DNA of 64,000 nucleotides, from positions 2,666,001 through 2,730,000 of the forward strand of contig NZ_JAUTBA010000001.1 in assembly GCF_030818895.1 (NCBI RefSeq), read 5' to 3'. The notes under the pieces were generated by a model. It was not told where the DNA came from, made no database searches, and saw only the letters and a program-made list of their open reading frames with translations. A program made the position numbers and the translations under genes. Numbering within the stretch: position 1 is the stretch's first letter; each line of letters starts with the position of its first letter. Positions 36,503 to 45,576 of the stretch are shown in pieces. Source of the stretch: Sphingobacterium zeae (lineage in GTDB: Bacteria; Bacteroidota; Bacteroidia; Sphingobacteriales; Sphingobacteriaceae).

Positions 36503-37103
36503 GTCTTTAGGAGCTTGATAAATACTGTCCAACTGGTTTTTCTCCTCAGGAATAAAAGGATTGTTTACCCTTTTCGAACAACTTATTAAGATTGCTAATA
36601 AAGAGGGGAATAGTAATAATTTACTCTTCATGCTGATTATTGTTTATGTTATTAATTAATTTTAGGCTTAATGACTCTATAATATCACACACACACACAA
36701 ACATTTGTTGTGCAATAAGTACTAAATATCTTTTCCCTATGGGAATATAATTAGTTGGCAAGATAAGTAAAATTGAGAAAAGGGGTGTGGTTGAGCTGTG
36801 AGTTCTACACAAAAGTGTGGTGCAACAAGGCACGTAATTATCCCTGCTTTACCTTTCTATATCATTATCAGCAATATGTTACTCTGGTGTCACAATCATA
36901 TAGCTACCTCCAGTTTCTAGAACATTATCGCCAAATATCGACGAACGCTTTACCACCCACTAATGGGTTATCTCTCAAACCTGTGGTTCACCATCGATTG
37001 CAAAATTATCGAATTTCATTCTTTATCCATTTTAATTCCTCACTTTTCATCATGGCGATGTACTTTTGCATTTGATCATCGGTCCAAAAGCTATTGTCTT
37101 CTC
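36503..37103. repeat. ~600-bp duplicated block, copy B
   Basis: Duplicate of 32703-33300. It contains the first 43 codons of the 187-aa lipoprotein gene on the minus strand (MKSKLLLFPSLLAILISC; up to 36503), its upstream region with a longer CA repeat (ACACACACACAAAC), and at 36960-37103 the worn C-terminal end of a 155-aa gene copy (minus strand). Confidence 0.8.
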
Positions 37104-37498
37104 GAGAAATTTTAATCTGTCAGTTTTGTCTGCGGAAAAGCCGTAGGTCATAGTTTAAGTTCTTTGTCGTTTTAATTATGATCGTAATTCATTATTTGCT
37201 GGAGATGGAGGGCATTACTTGGTGAAGCAATAATCTTTGCCTGTCAAATATGTTTCTGATAATATATTGTTTAATTAAGACTCGCCTATTTCAGATTCAA
37301 TGTATGTAATTTGATGGATATCTGAAAATTGGAAATGGACGTTTGAACTCTTAATTTCAAATATACATCAGTGCTCAGATCAAAATAGTGAAATACCTTG
37401 ATAAACACTAGCTGTAAATATTGTTCTCTTTTGGCTAGTACAAAATCAAGGTATTTCCATTAATTATGATTTTAAAATCAGTTTTTTATCAATTTTAA
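37104..37498. other. Intergenic, no gene seen
   Basis: No recognisable coding content in about 395 bases. AAATACCTTGATAAACACTA (about 37390) and the inverse TCAAGGTATTTCC (about 37447) form a long, spaced inverted repeat of CAAGGTATTT, possibly debris of an inverted element. Confidence 0.3.
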
Positions 37499-38185
37499 TT
37501 ATTCAATTGTCTCACCAGGATCCTACCCTTCACCATTACTGGCTGGTATCCAATAATTATTAGATATGTATGAGGTATCACATCTGTTCGTATAGGTCAG
37601 TTTAACATTGAAGTTATTGGTGGCGCCATTTGAATTATGGTTAGCAGTAGGTCTCAAGACTACATTTTTGTTCCTTGTCCTAAAACAATAATTCCACCTG
37701 TTACCTTCCAGAAAAATGTACTACCATTCTCATTTATTGATGCAGATAAACCATTATTTATACCACCCGTAAGCGTGTTAGCTGCTAAATTAATAATGTC
37801 ATTATAGGCTCCCGTATTAATTCCTTTCTCATAGATTTTACCATTCGAACTAGACCTTATTTTAATTATTCCGCTAGCACTACCGACTCGTGTCACTTTC
37901 CATTGATTATTTCCTAGAGCAGTTAATGTTGCAACACCGCTTGCATTTTCAAGAGTCATCGATCCTGGATTAAAGATACTATAAACACCCTCGGTATATA
38001 CCGTAGCCGGTCCATCCAATACCGAAGGCCCAGACAATAATGCCGCTGATGCGTTAACTCGGCCATATCAGAAAGTATTGTCGAAGCCCATTGGCCCCAT
38101 GTCAGTTGCGTTTTGTATCAAAAGGTTATTTACCTAAGCAGCAGTGAGATTTGGAAATTTAGCCAACACCAACGCCTGCATTTAA
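37499..38185 (-). pseudogene. Truncated, frameshifted copy of the subtilase C-terminal half
   Basis: 38040-38185 matches the end of the peptidase domain of the gene at 43130-45220 (around 43690-43840) with frame breaks. 37660-38037 is open and carries GPATVYTEGVYSIFNPGSMT and LENASGVATLTALGNNQWKV. After another shift the frame continues to 37499 with a different ending (NFNVKLTYTNRCDTSYISNN). The catalytic part is gone. The variant C-terminus suggests that tails are exchanged between copies. Confidence 0.75.
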
Positions 38186-38335
38186 TACATAAGTCTTATT
38201 CATACACAATTGTGTAGTATTTTTATTTTTTTTAATCATAAAAGAAATAAATACTATATTCAATTATAAGTACTTTATTGAAAAATTGTATTTATTTCGT
38301 AACTAACCATAATATAGATTTAACCACTTAAGATT

Positions 38336-39640
38336 ATGTATAAATTTTTAAAGGTGTTCACTTTACTAATTTTGTTTTTCTCCTGTAAGCACACCGAAAC
38401 TTATGAAGGTACATCTGATGACGAAATTATCGTTGCGTTTGATAAGGCGAGACAGAGTTCTATTAAAAGAGATATTAACTATTTACCAAGATGGCAAGAT
38501 CGCATCGAATTTGAAGGCAGTTACTATATTCCTTTAAATACAGATAAAAGAATATACTCCTTTACGCCTGATAGTGTAAAATATTCTTTGGTAGATAAAA
38601 TTTGGCTAAAGGCAAATAAACAGGGGGATGTATGGAGTTTTACTAAATTGATCGTGTTACCTAATGATATCCAAAACAGTAGAGGTTCGGGTTTGTTTAT
38701 CTATGAAGATTGGCAAACGGGAGCATTGAGTTATGAAGGATATATCGAAGATAAGCTTTTTAGTCCCATTACCTATAAGGTTAACCTTAGAATGACTGCA
38801 TATGGTAAGAAAGCAATGAATAACCCTAATATTCCTTGTCAAACTGTACCATTTCAAGTTTGTGCAGGAATAGGAGGGCCATATGAGTCATGTACAACTC
38901 ATTATGAGACTATTGGCAACTGTAATGACGGAGGCGGAAGCACAGGTCATTATGGCGGAGGTGGAAATAGTGGTGGCGGTAATCATGGTGGAGGTGGTGG
39001 TAGTACTCCTCCTATTATTCCTCCCGATAAAGATGATGACGATGCTGATAAAGAAATCATAGATTCGCTGCAGGGATATCCTTGTGCACAAGCTATATTG
39101 GTAAAATTACCTAATTTGCAGAATAAAATATCTGAGTGGTTGGGAAAGACATTTGCAAATACAGATCAGTTTAACATAACATTCAGCACTAGTAAAACGC
39201 TCAGCGAAACAGTTGATGGTGAACATTACGCATCCAATGAGTCAGGTTCCACACAAGAAATTATATTAAATGGAAATATGCTGTTAAATGCTTCCCAAGA
39301 ATATATCGCTGCGACAATGTTCCATGAAGCTTTACATGCGTTCTTACATAATGAACGGTTCCGCTTAAAAGAGAATGGAACGCTAGAACAGTTTGGAATT
39401 CTTTATCCAGGCATAATGCCCACTGAGATTGGGAATCAGACAAGATTTGTATTGGAACATTCAGCCTATGGTACTTTGCTTGAGGATTTAAAAAAGGCAA
39501 TAAAAAGTTTTAACCCAAATATAAGCGATTACGATGCAATGGCTCTTGCAAAAGGTGGAGTTATTAAAGATTTAAATTCAGTTGAATTATCAGTCAATTA
39601 TGCACATAAAAAAGGAACTTCAGGGACAAAATGCAATTAA
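38336..39640 (+). CDS. Secreted zincin-like metallopeptidase lipoprotein
   Basis: The 434-aa protein begins with a lipoprotein signal (KFLKVFTLLILFFSC, Cys17). The N-terminal beta region (about 25-160) is followed by a Cys-rich segment and a Gly/His-rich linker (about 200-225; HYGGGGNSGGGNHGGGGG). The C-terminal domain contains HEALH (His330, Glu331, His334) in AATMFHEALHAFLHNERF. EHS at His375 is a likely third zinc ligand, in the EH...LxDLxxAIxxF pattern seen in C-terminal toxin-type metallopeptidases of this phylum. The next gene overlaps its end by 41 bp, a layout expected for a toxin/enzyme and its partner. The substrate is unknown. Confidence 0.75.
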   Translation: MYKFLKVFTLLILFFSCKHTETYEGTSDDEIIVAFDKARQSSIKRDINYLPRWQDRIEFEGSYYIPLNTDKRIYSFTPDSVKYSLVDKIWLKANKQGDVWSFTKLIVLPNDIQNSRGSGLFIYEDWQTGALSYEGYIEDKLFSPITYKVNLRMTAYGKKAMNNPNIPCQTVPFQVCAGIGGPYESCTTHYETIGNCNDGGGSTGHYGGGGNSGGGNHGGGGGSTPPIIPPDKDDDDADKEIIDSLQGYPCAQAILVKLPNLQNKISEWLGKTFANTDQFNITFSTSKTLSETVDGEHYASNESGSTQEIILNGNMLLNASQEYIAATMFHEALHAFLHNERFRLKENGTLEQFGILYPGIMPTEIGNQTRFVLEHSAYGTLLEDLKKAIKSFNPNISDYDAMALAKGGVIKDLNSVELSVNYAHKKGTSGTKCN

Positions 39641-40559
39641 GCTTTTGTTTCTTTTCATACTGCTACTAATATGCCTTGATAAAACTCAGGCACAGACAAA
39701 GTATTTTCTTTTAGAGGATACTTCCAAGAATTATAAAGTTCATCAAGTTACCATGTCTGCCAAGGAGTTATATGGAATTGATGCAAAGGTGGAATGCTTC
39801 AATATATTGTATGATGGATATGCTTTAGATAAGAAAGCATTCAAAAAAGGTTATGATCAAAATCTGATCCTATTTTCGGTTCTCCCTGATCTGGAAGGCA
39901 AGGAAACCTGGAAAGAAATAGCATTGGATTCTATTCAAAAGTCTATAATCAAATTTGGTACCTTAAACAATTTATTTGAATCACATACATATTCATTATT
40001 CTTTAATAAATATGGTAATAAGACAAAATTTCTAAATGAATATAAAATTATTGTAAACAGAAAGGGCAAATTTTACGTACCAACAACTTGTTTGTTACAG
40101 TTCTATGCGATAAGGAACCGAGCAGAAATATTTACAAATCCGTTTGGCACCATAAACACTGATTTACATGAGATTTCAATAAAAGAGGTGGAAAAGATAT
40201 ATATGGACAGGTATCCGTATAGCGAATTTCCATTATATGGCATAGGTGAATCTCCTTACAGAATTATATCTTTTGACAGGCTTAGGGACAGGCGAGAATA
40301 CCTGTCAAAAAAGATTAATTTGAAAACGGGTGAAATTGGATATCAGTTTTGGACATTTACAGATTGGTACGAGCACTCTCATAATTACGAATTAGAGCGG
40401 GGCATTGATCGTTTCCTATATACACCCGGAAAGGGAATTATTGGCGGTTCATTCGACTTCTATTTTTATTTCAATAGAAAAAAATTGCCAATAAAATATA
40501 TGGACTTCTTGAATAATATTAAAGAGGAAAAGGTTATGATGGGTGATGATTTTAAATAA
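39600..40559 (+). CDS. Secreted partner protein of the zincin, 319 aa
   Basis: The start at MHIKKELQGQNAIKLLFLFI is chosen because a signal peptide follows (ending TQAQ); another Met lies six codons upstream. It overlaps the metallopeptidase gene, so the two are co-expressed. The mature protein is beta-rich (TKYFLLEDTSKNYKVHQVTM; GEIGYQFWTFTDWYEHSHNY) and shows no known domain. An inhibitor or immunity role for the zincin is possible from position alone. Confidence 0.65.
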   Translation: MHIKKELQGQNAIKLLFLFILLLICLDKTQAQTKYFLLEDTSKNYKVHQVTMSAKELYGIDAKVECFNILYDGYALDKKAFKKGYDQNLILFSVLPDLEGKETWKEIALDSIQKSIIKFGTLNNLFESHTYSLFFNKYGNKTKFLNEYKIIVNRKGKFYVPTTCLLQFYAIRNRAEIFTNPFGTINTDLHEISIKEVEKIYMDRYPYSEFPLYGIGESPYRIISFDRLRDRREYLSKKINLKTGEIGYQFWTFTDWYEHSHNYELERGIDRFLYTPGKGIIGGSFDFYFYFNRKKLPIKYMDFLNNIKEEKVMMGDDFK

Positions 40560-40564
40560 TAAAT

Positions 40565-40612
40565 AAAATCTCACTCACCAATTCCTCTAAGTTTCAAGTG
40601 AGTGGGGTTTTA
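40565..40612 (+). terminator. Terminator after the zincin operon
   Basis: AAAATCTCACTCAC / GTGAGTGGGGTTTTA (with one bulge and GT pairs) lies a few bases after the stop at 40559, with a T-rich tail. Confidence 0.8.
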
Positions 40613-40783
40613 TTTTTATTGATTATAAAGACGATATTATCAATCTTAGTTTCAAATGTAATATTTCATTCCGCAAAGATGTTGCCTCTAACTTTGCTAC
40701 TTAAAAATAGCTATGAATTTGCTCTGTATCCGCCCGACCAAGTACATATTCTATAGTTGAGTTATTTTCGCGAGCTTAGCTGC

Positions 40784-41107
40784 ATGAACAAAGAAGAAAA
40801 AAGAGCACATATGCTTTCGATGATCTCCGACTAGCTCCAGAGTGGTATGAGCAAGAAGCGATACTGCGAGGAAAATGGATCAATGAAGCGACGTTTTGAT
40901 AATGGTTTTCACGCAGCAGAGAAAACGGCTCGTCCAGCGTAGGCCTTATAACGATCGACAATGCCGGCGAAAATTGTGAAGTTGAGGTTTTATATCCCAA
41001 TGGTGTGCGGATCAAGGCAGATACTTTGGTCTTCTCTCGCAGTTGATCCTCCTATACTAATGTTCTCACTAGGCTCTTCGCACCGTTTCTATCTGTACAA
41101 TGGCTGA
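40784..41107 (+). mobile_element. IS66-family remnant (tnpA/tnpB fragments)
   Basis: MNKEEKRAHMLSMISD then SGMSKKRYCEENGS resembles the IS66 TnpA start, and (after stops and shifts) VKLRFYIPMVCGSRQILWSS and ILMFSLGSSHRFYLYNG resemble the TnpA end and the TnpB start (usually MLSLSSSHRYYLYRG). The order agrees with IS66. Its right break lies at the first codon of the 99-aa gene. Confidence 0.65.
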
Positions 41108-41399
41108 TGCTGACAAAGAGATAAGACAAGCCGAGGGTTCGGGAGAAAGAGTTGTGCTAATGTCCAAAGATCAGTTTAGGGAGTGGATTGTTAAGCACAG
41201 GGTAAACATGATTACATCTGATTTATATGTGCTTGATGAAGGAACAATATTGGAGGGATCAGTCGAGTCCGCTGAAGCCCTGAAGTATGTCCTTGGCGTT
41301 GGATTAGAAGATATTATCGAATGTCAAGTTTCTCTTAGTGATGTACTCACATTGACAGATCATAATTTATATTGGGTTGATCCAATAGTAAAAGCCTAG
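41100..41399 (+). CDS. 99-aa hypothetical protein (probably N-terminally truncated)
   Basis: The protein has MSKDQFREWIVKHRVNMITS and DLYVLDEGTILEGSVESAEA, predicted soluble and acidic. Homologous relics at 30689-31155 and 33360-33500 show that the family normally has about 50 more N-terminal residues. Here the IS66 remnant replaces them, and ATG at 41100 may be accidental. No domain recognised. A bidirectional terminator follows immediately. Confidence 0.5.
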   Translation: MADADKEIRQAEGSGERVVLMSKDQFREWIVKHRVNMITSDLYVLDEGTILEGSVESAEALKYVLGVGLEDIIECQVSLSDVLTLTDHNLYWVDPIVKA

Positions 41400-41418
41400 A
41401 TTTTTGGTCTAGGCTTTT
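41390..41418. terminator. Bidirectional terminator, copy 3
   Basis: AAAAGCCTAGA / TCTAGGCTTTT between the 99-aa gene and the converging Ig-like gene that ends at 41424. Confidence 0.85.
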
Positions 41419-41423
41419 GATCA

Positions 41424-42422
41424 TTAAGGGTTTAATGTTAATGTCTTGTTTATTTGTGTTACTACTCCGCAACTGCTCGTAAAAATACCTTCTATTAGAA
41501 CCTGTTTATTTTTCTGGTTATGTAGAAGTTCAGCTGTTCCGATCAATAGATTAGGGCCGGTATCTCCAAAAGACATATCAACCAGATTTGAATTACATTT
41601 CCATTTAATAGTCCCTTGGCCAATATACTCCATAGTAAATTCAAACATTTCTCCGCCATGTCCATTAGATGGACCTTCAACTGCAGTCGCATAACCTCCA
41701 CCAATAATAATATCCTTATCAAAAGTTTTACCTTGCGATGCGGATCTCAACTTTATTGTTTTTGCGACTCCAGCACCACCAATATTAGTCACTTTCCATT
41801 GATTATTTCCTAGAGCCGTTAAAGTTGCAACTCCTGAAGCGTTTTCAAGGGTTACCACATCAGGTCTTTCAATTGTATAGGTAGCTGCGTCACATATTTG
41901 AGATGGGCCTATAAAATTAGGAACTTGAACAACAGTGATATTCCGCTTATAATTGGTTTCGAGTCGATTTTGCCAACCTCTGTTCACTGCATCGTATTCC
42001 GACATATAATAAGTCTTTAATTTTCCTGATTTTAGATATTCTTTATATAAAGTAAGATCAACCTTTACATAAGGAGAATACATACTTCCGGTCATCGGTC
42101 TCCACTCATTTTTACTAAGGTCGATACTAATAGGTAAAGGATTAAAATCGAATCCATTTGCATGCTCGTACATTATACTTGCGTAACTTCGCTGGGGAAC
42201 CATAAAAAAATTTCCACTTCCATAAGCTCCCTTTAGTTTAAACCGTACAAAAACTGGCAAGGTAACATTAACACCTGTATTATACACGGTATCCATAACA
42301 TTTCCGTTGTACGGTTTGATTTCGAAGTCGGCAAAGAAATCCGCTACTTTAACAGGATTGGTTTGAGCAAACGTTAAAATTGAAACAAAAAGATAGATGG
42401 CAGATAATATTATTCTCTTCAT
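41424..42422 (-). CDS. Secreted Ig-like module protein, 332 aa
   Basis: Signal peptide (MKRIILSAIYLFVSILTFAQ), an N-terminal beta domain (about 25-160), then the shared module (about 165-235; GPSQICDAATYTIERPDVVT, LENASGVATLTALGNNQWKV) and a final PKD-like domain ending ITQINKTLTLNP. Its ATG overlaps the stop of the upstream lipoprotein gene (TAATG). It is the intact counterpart of the frameshifted gene at 33532-34598. Surface location is likely; function unknown. Confidence 0.75.
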   Translation of the reverse strand: MKRIILSAIYLFVSILTFAQTNPVKVADFFADFEIKPYNGNVMDTVYNTGVNVTLPVFVRFKLKGAYGSGNFFMVPQRSYASIMYEHANGFDFNPLPISIDLSKNEWRPMTGSMYSPYVKVDLTLYKEYLKSGKLKTYYMSEYDAVNRGWQNRLETNYKRNITVVQVPNFIGPSQICDAATYTIERPDVVTLENASGVATLTALGNNQWKVTNIGGAGVAKTIKLRSASQGKTFDKDIIIGGGYATAVEGPSNGHGGEMFEFTMEYIGQGTIKWKCNSNLVDMSFGDTGPNLLIGTAELLHNQKNKQVLIEGIFTSSCGVVTQINKTLTLNP

Positions 42423-42688
42423 TATTTTTTCAGTGTTAGATAATCCGATGGCAATACTTTTAAAAAATCCTTATAAATGAAGACTTCCTCATCTTGAAGG
42501 AATTTTAGATCTTCTTTTGCCAAGCCAGAATATTTGGCAAATACTGTAACAGTCGAATCTTTTGGATAATAGTGACCTGCAATTTTGATAGTTTCAACTA
42601 TTGGCTTCTCAGGCTCAGCAGCCTGCTCTTTCTTACACGCGCCAAAGCCTAGCCCTAGCAGCGCAACAAATACTAAATATCTTTTCAC
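42422..42688 (-). CDS. Small lipoprotein, 88 aa, GTG start
   Basis: The start is GTG at 42686-42688, giving (M)KRYLVFVALLGLGFGAC with lipobox Cys18. The related copy at 34877 has ATG at this point, supporting the choice. The mature part is KKEQAAEPEKPIVETIKIAG ... LPSDYLTLKK. Longer upstream frames have no signal character. It is coupled by TAATG to the Ig-like gene. Confidence 0.7.
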   Translation of the reverse strand: MKRYLVFVALLGLGFGACKKEQAAEPEKPIVETIKIAGHYYPKDSTVTVFAKYSGLAKEDLKFLQDEEVFIYKDFLKVLPSDYLTLKK

Positions 42689-42807
42689 TTGGTAATATAA
42701 TTTAGCCATTAAGATAAATAAATTTGAGACGGAAAGTGTCGTTGATGGACAATAACTACCCAAAAGTGTAGAGTGAGGAATAGTAAAAAACATAGATTTA
42801 GCCCCCT

Positions 42808-43056
42808 TCGCACTAGTAACAATATAACCAGTATATTCTTTGGAGATAAAACTATTCATTTTGATCCTTAGATAAGTGAAGCCTTTTTATTTAAACTTCG
42901 TGATGCTTGTGAAAGAGATTTTAATTTAGCTCCATATCTGCTAAAATTTCCTCCTATGATTACCGAGGGAAGAAAGATATTAAAGAATATTACGGTTGAT
43001 GTATCAACGGAGGGAAAATTATTTGTAAATCAAGTTTTGGCTATATTAGAATAGTT
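42808..43056 (+). pseudogene. Mrr-like gene relic
   Basis: From ACAATATAACCAGTATATTC through CATTTTGATCCTTAG and CTTCGTGATGCTTGTG to GAATAG, the stretch matches about 52285-52515 of the intact gene with stops and deletions. The preceding 120 bases match 34880-35005, upstream of another relic, so the lipoprotein promoter region and the relic were copied together. Confidence 0.75.
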
Positions 43057-43129
43057 ATCCAATTTAGCGAAAAAGAGCCCAGATTTTTAGACTGCGCTCT
43101 TTCTTTATGTTCAATCTTATAGTCTTTGA

Positions 43130-45220
43130 CTAAGGCAATACTGGCTCAATTCCAAAATAAAACCTATAATATCTAGTCTCTACATTGCATCCGTTAGTCA
43201 CTACGCATTTTAAAATTAGCCATCCACCGGCACCTTTGGAGAAAACTTGCAAATAATTTCCATTAGAAGTCCAGAGTACTTGTGGATTTCCAGAAGATTT
43301 GGAAAATAACGACCAAGAATAAGTAGACTGGCCTGATGAACCGGAGTTAAAAAGTGTCAAATTACCCTGATAAGTATAACTTCCATTGCCAGCAAGGACT
43401 TTAAATGTTTCATCATCATATGCTTGCAGATGGTTTAAGTTTTCAAAGCCAATATTAATGGAGCCTCCAATAGTCACTGTCTTTTCAAAAAATATACCAT
43501 TTAAATTTGATCTCAAAGCGATTATTCCGCTAGCACTACCGACTCGTGTCACTTTCCACTGATTATTCCCTAGAGCAGTTAATGTTGCAATACCGTTCGC
43601 ATTTTCAAGAGTTATCGATCCAGGATTAAAAATAGTATAAACACCCTCATTACATATCTGAGAAGGCCCTTCTATTACCGAAGGCCCGGACAATAATGCC
43701 GCGGAAGCGTTAACCCGTCCATATCCGAACGTATTATCAAATCCTATGGCTCCCATGTCGGTTGCGCTTTGTATCAAAACGTTCTTTACCTCAGCCGCAG
43801 TGAGATTTGGAAATTTAGCCAACACCAACGCCGCCACTCCACTTACCTCTGGTGCAGCAGCAGAAGTTCCAGAAAAGGAAGAAGTATAGTTTCCACTAGA
43901 ATAACCAGGTGCACCCATCCTGTCAATAGTCCATACATCTCCAATACCATTTTGTCCAGAAGGTGCAACAAGGTCAATTTCCGGTCCTCTTGAACTATAT
44001 AGCGCTATTGCCCCATCTCTAGCTACTGCACCGACTGCTATTACATTGGGCAAGTTTGCAGGGAATGCCACACCATTAAACTTGACCGCCGAACTTCCGT
44101 CAGGATGATAATTCCCTGAACTAAAAACAACTACACATCCCTTTCCATTCCGTCCATTCGTATAGGCATTGTTTACAGCATTTTTTATAACATCAACTAT
44201 TACTGTATTTCTAGCAGACCACGAATTTTGGAGAATATCGGCTCCGCCTTGATCCCATGCCCAATTGATTGCGTTAGCTATATCAGAATCAGATTCACCC
44301 CCATAAAATATATTTACAGGAATTATCTGAGCAAAGTCAGCAATGCCCGCTATTCCAATATTATTGTCGCGTTTTGCCGCCACAATGCCCGCTACTGCTT
44401 GTCCGTGTGCAGATCCAGCAGTGGGGGCGCCATAACCTGAAGGTGATTTAGGAGTGTACCCTGATAGTAATCTACCTGTAAGTTCCTCGTGTGCTTCGAC
44501 TCCATCATCGATTACAGCAACTTTTACCGGAGAGGTTGTAGTACCCAATAATGCCCAGGCTTCGGGTGCGTTGATATCAATATTATTTGTCTGGTTGAGG
44601 TAATACTGATAGGTGTAAAAAGGATCATTAGAAGTTTTGATCAGTTGAGAAATGAAATCCGGATGACTAAATTCTACCAGTCCAGATTCATATAATTTGT
44701 TTGCCACTGTGAGTATATTTTCAATATTGGATACTTCTGCAGTGTACACCTCATAGTTGACTGTATCACTAATATTAACCTGATCACCGATCAATTGCTT
44801 GATTTTAGGCAATTCAGCATCAGATTTAGGTTTGAACACTATTTTTCCATTCGGCTTAAAAGGAATCTCCTGCACTTTGAAAGATGGAATTTTGGCTATA
44901 ATATGCGATTTTTCAACTTTGGAAATTACATTATCAGCATCGAGATCCGTCTTACTGATCAAAATTCTTGATGTCGAGAGTACCGAGACTTTTTTGCCCC
45001 CCGCTTTGGCAACTTTTGAGACATTTGCGCTTGGCGCAAGCTGTAGGAGGTAAACACTACTATCAGGCGATAGTGCAATCTTTTGTCCGTTGGACCAAAA
45101 GTATGATCCTGCTTTGATCAATTGCTCGTCTTGTTTAGCATGGTCAATAGTCTCATTAAAGATTGTTTTCTGGCAACCTATTAGGGTAGCTAGTAATAGA
45201 AATAGGAGGATTCTTTTCAT
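43130..45220 (-). CDS. Subtilisin-like (S8) serine protease lipoprotein with Ig-like C-terminus
   Basis: The 696-aa protein has a lipoprotein signal (RILLFLLLATLIGC, Cys16) and a prodomain-like region (about 30-200). The S8 domain (about 230-510) shows catalytic Asp238 in VAVIDDG, His272 in AHGQAVAG, the oxyanion Asn in NSWS (332) and Ser453 in SGTSAAAPE. The C-terminus carries the shared module (about 510-590; GPSQICNEGVYTIFNPGSIT) and a PKD-like end (YRFYFGIEPVLP). It should be a surface-anchored endopeptidase. The C-terminal module is also found, at the DNA level, in four other loci, one of them a truncated copy of this same gene at 37.5-38.2 kb. Confidence 0.9.
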   Translation of the reverse strand: MKRILLFLLLATLIGCQKTIFNETIDHAKQDEQLIKAGSYFWSNGQKIALSPDSSVYLLQLAPSANVSKVAKAGGKKVSVLSTSRILISKTDLDADNVISKVEKSHIIAKIPSFKVQEIPFKPNGKIVFKPKSDAELPKIKQLIGDQVNISDTVNYEVYTAEVSNIENILTVANKLYESGLVEFSHPDFISQLIKTSNDPFYTYQYYLNQTNNIDINAPEAWALLGTTTSPVKVAVIDDGVEAHEELTGRLLSGYTPKSPSGYGAPTAGSAHGQAVAGIVAAKRDNNIGIAGIADFAQIIPVNIFYGGESDSDIANAINWAWDQGGADILQNSWSARNTVIVDVIKNAVNNAYTNGRNGKGCVVVFSSGNYHPDGSSAVKFNGVAFPANLPNVIAVGAVARDGAIALYSSRGPEIDLVAPSGQNGIGDVWTIDRMGAPGYSSGNYTSSFSGTSAAAPEVSGVAALVLAKFPNLTAAEVKNVLIQSATDMGAIGFDNTFGYGRVNASAALLSGPSVIEGPSQICNEGVYTIFNPGSITLENANGIATLTALGNNQWKVTRVGSASGIIALRSNLNGIFFEKTVTIGGSINIGFENLNHLQAYDDETFKVLAGNGSYTYQGNLTLFNSGSSGQSTYSWSLFSKSSGNPQVLWTSNGNYLQVFSKGAGGWLILKCVVTNGCNVETRYYRFYFGIEPVLP

Positions 45221-45544
45221 ATGTTTATTACAGTTAAATAGCTTGTTTAATTTTTATCAGCCGTAATCAGTTGATTTTAATTGGCGGTTATTATATCTGT
45301 CAAATTTAATTGAGCAGTATATCAGTAAATTTAATTTAGTTAAAGTTTTAATTACTTGCTCTTAATGTTTCTAAATACTACCCAAAAGTGTCTATTTGCC
45401 AATCCATAGTTTATTAAAAACTACGCTTTCCCATAAATAACCCTACATCCAAACAAATACCTTAGCCCTGCAATTTGTAAATCTTGAAAGTTAATAGATG
45501 TAAGCATATAAAAAATTTGAACCCTAAATATCTTTACCATATAC
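45221..45544. other. Intergenic leader of the 155-aa gene
   Basis: No gene seen. About 45425-45510 is a copy of the leader block (CTTTCCCATAAATAACCCTA ... CTTGAAAGTTAATAGATGTA) found before other genes in the window. Confidence 0.5.
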
Positions 45545-45571
45545 AATATTACTAATATTATTAGTAATATT
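45545..45571 (+). promoter_or_regulatory. 27-bp palindrome before the 155-aa gene
   Basis: AATATTACTAATA and its complement form a perfect inverted repeat with 13-bp arms around a single central base (45558). It ends 5 bp before the ATG. It contains TACTAA-N5-TTAGTA, shared with the Rpn promoters and with the 29.8-kb copy, so it is probably an operator (or a site recognised by the encoded protein). Confidence 0.6.
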
Positions 45572-45576
45572 GTAAA

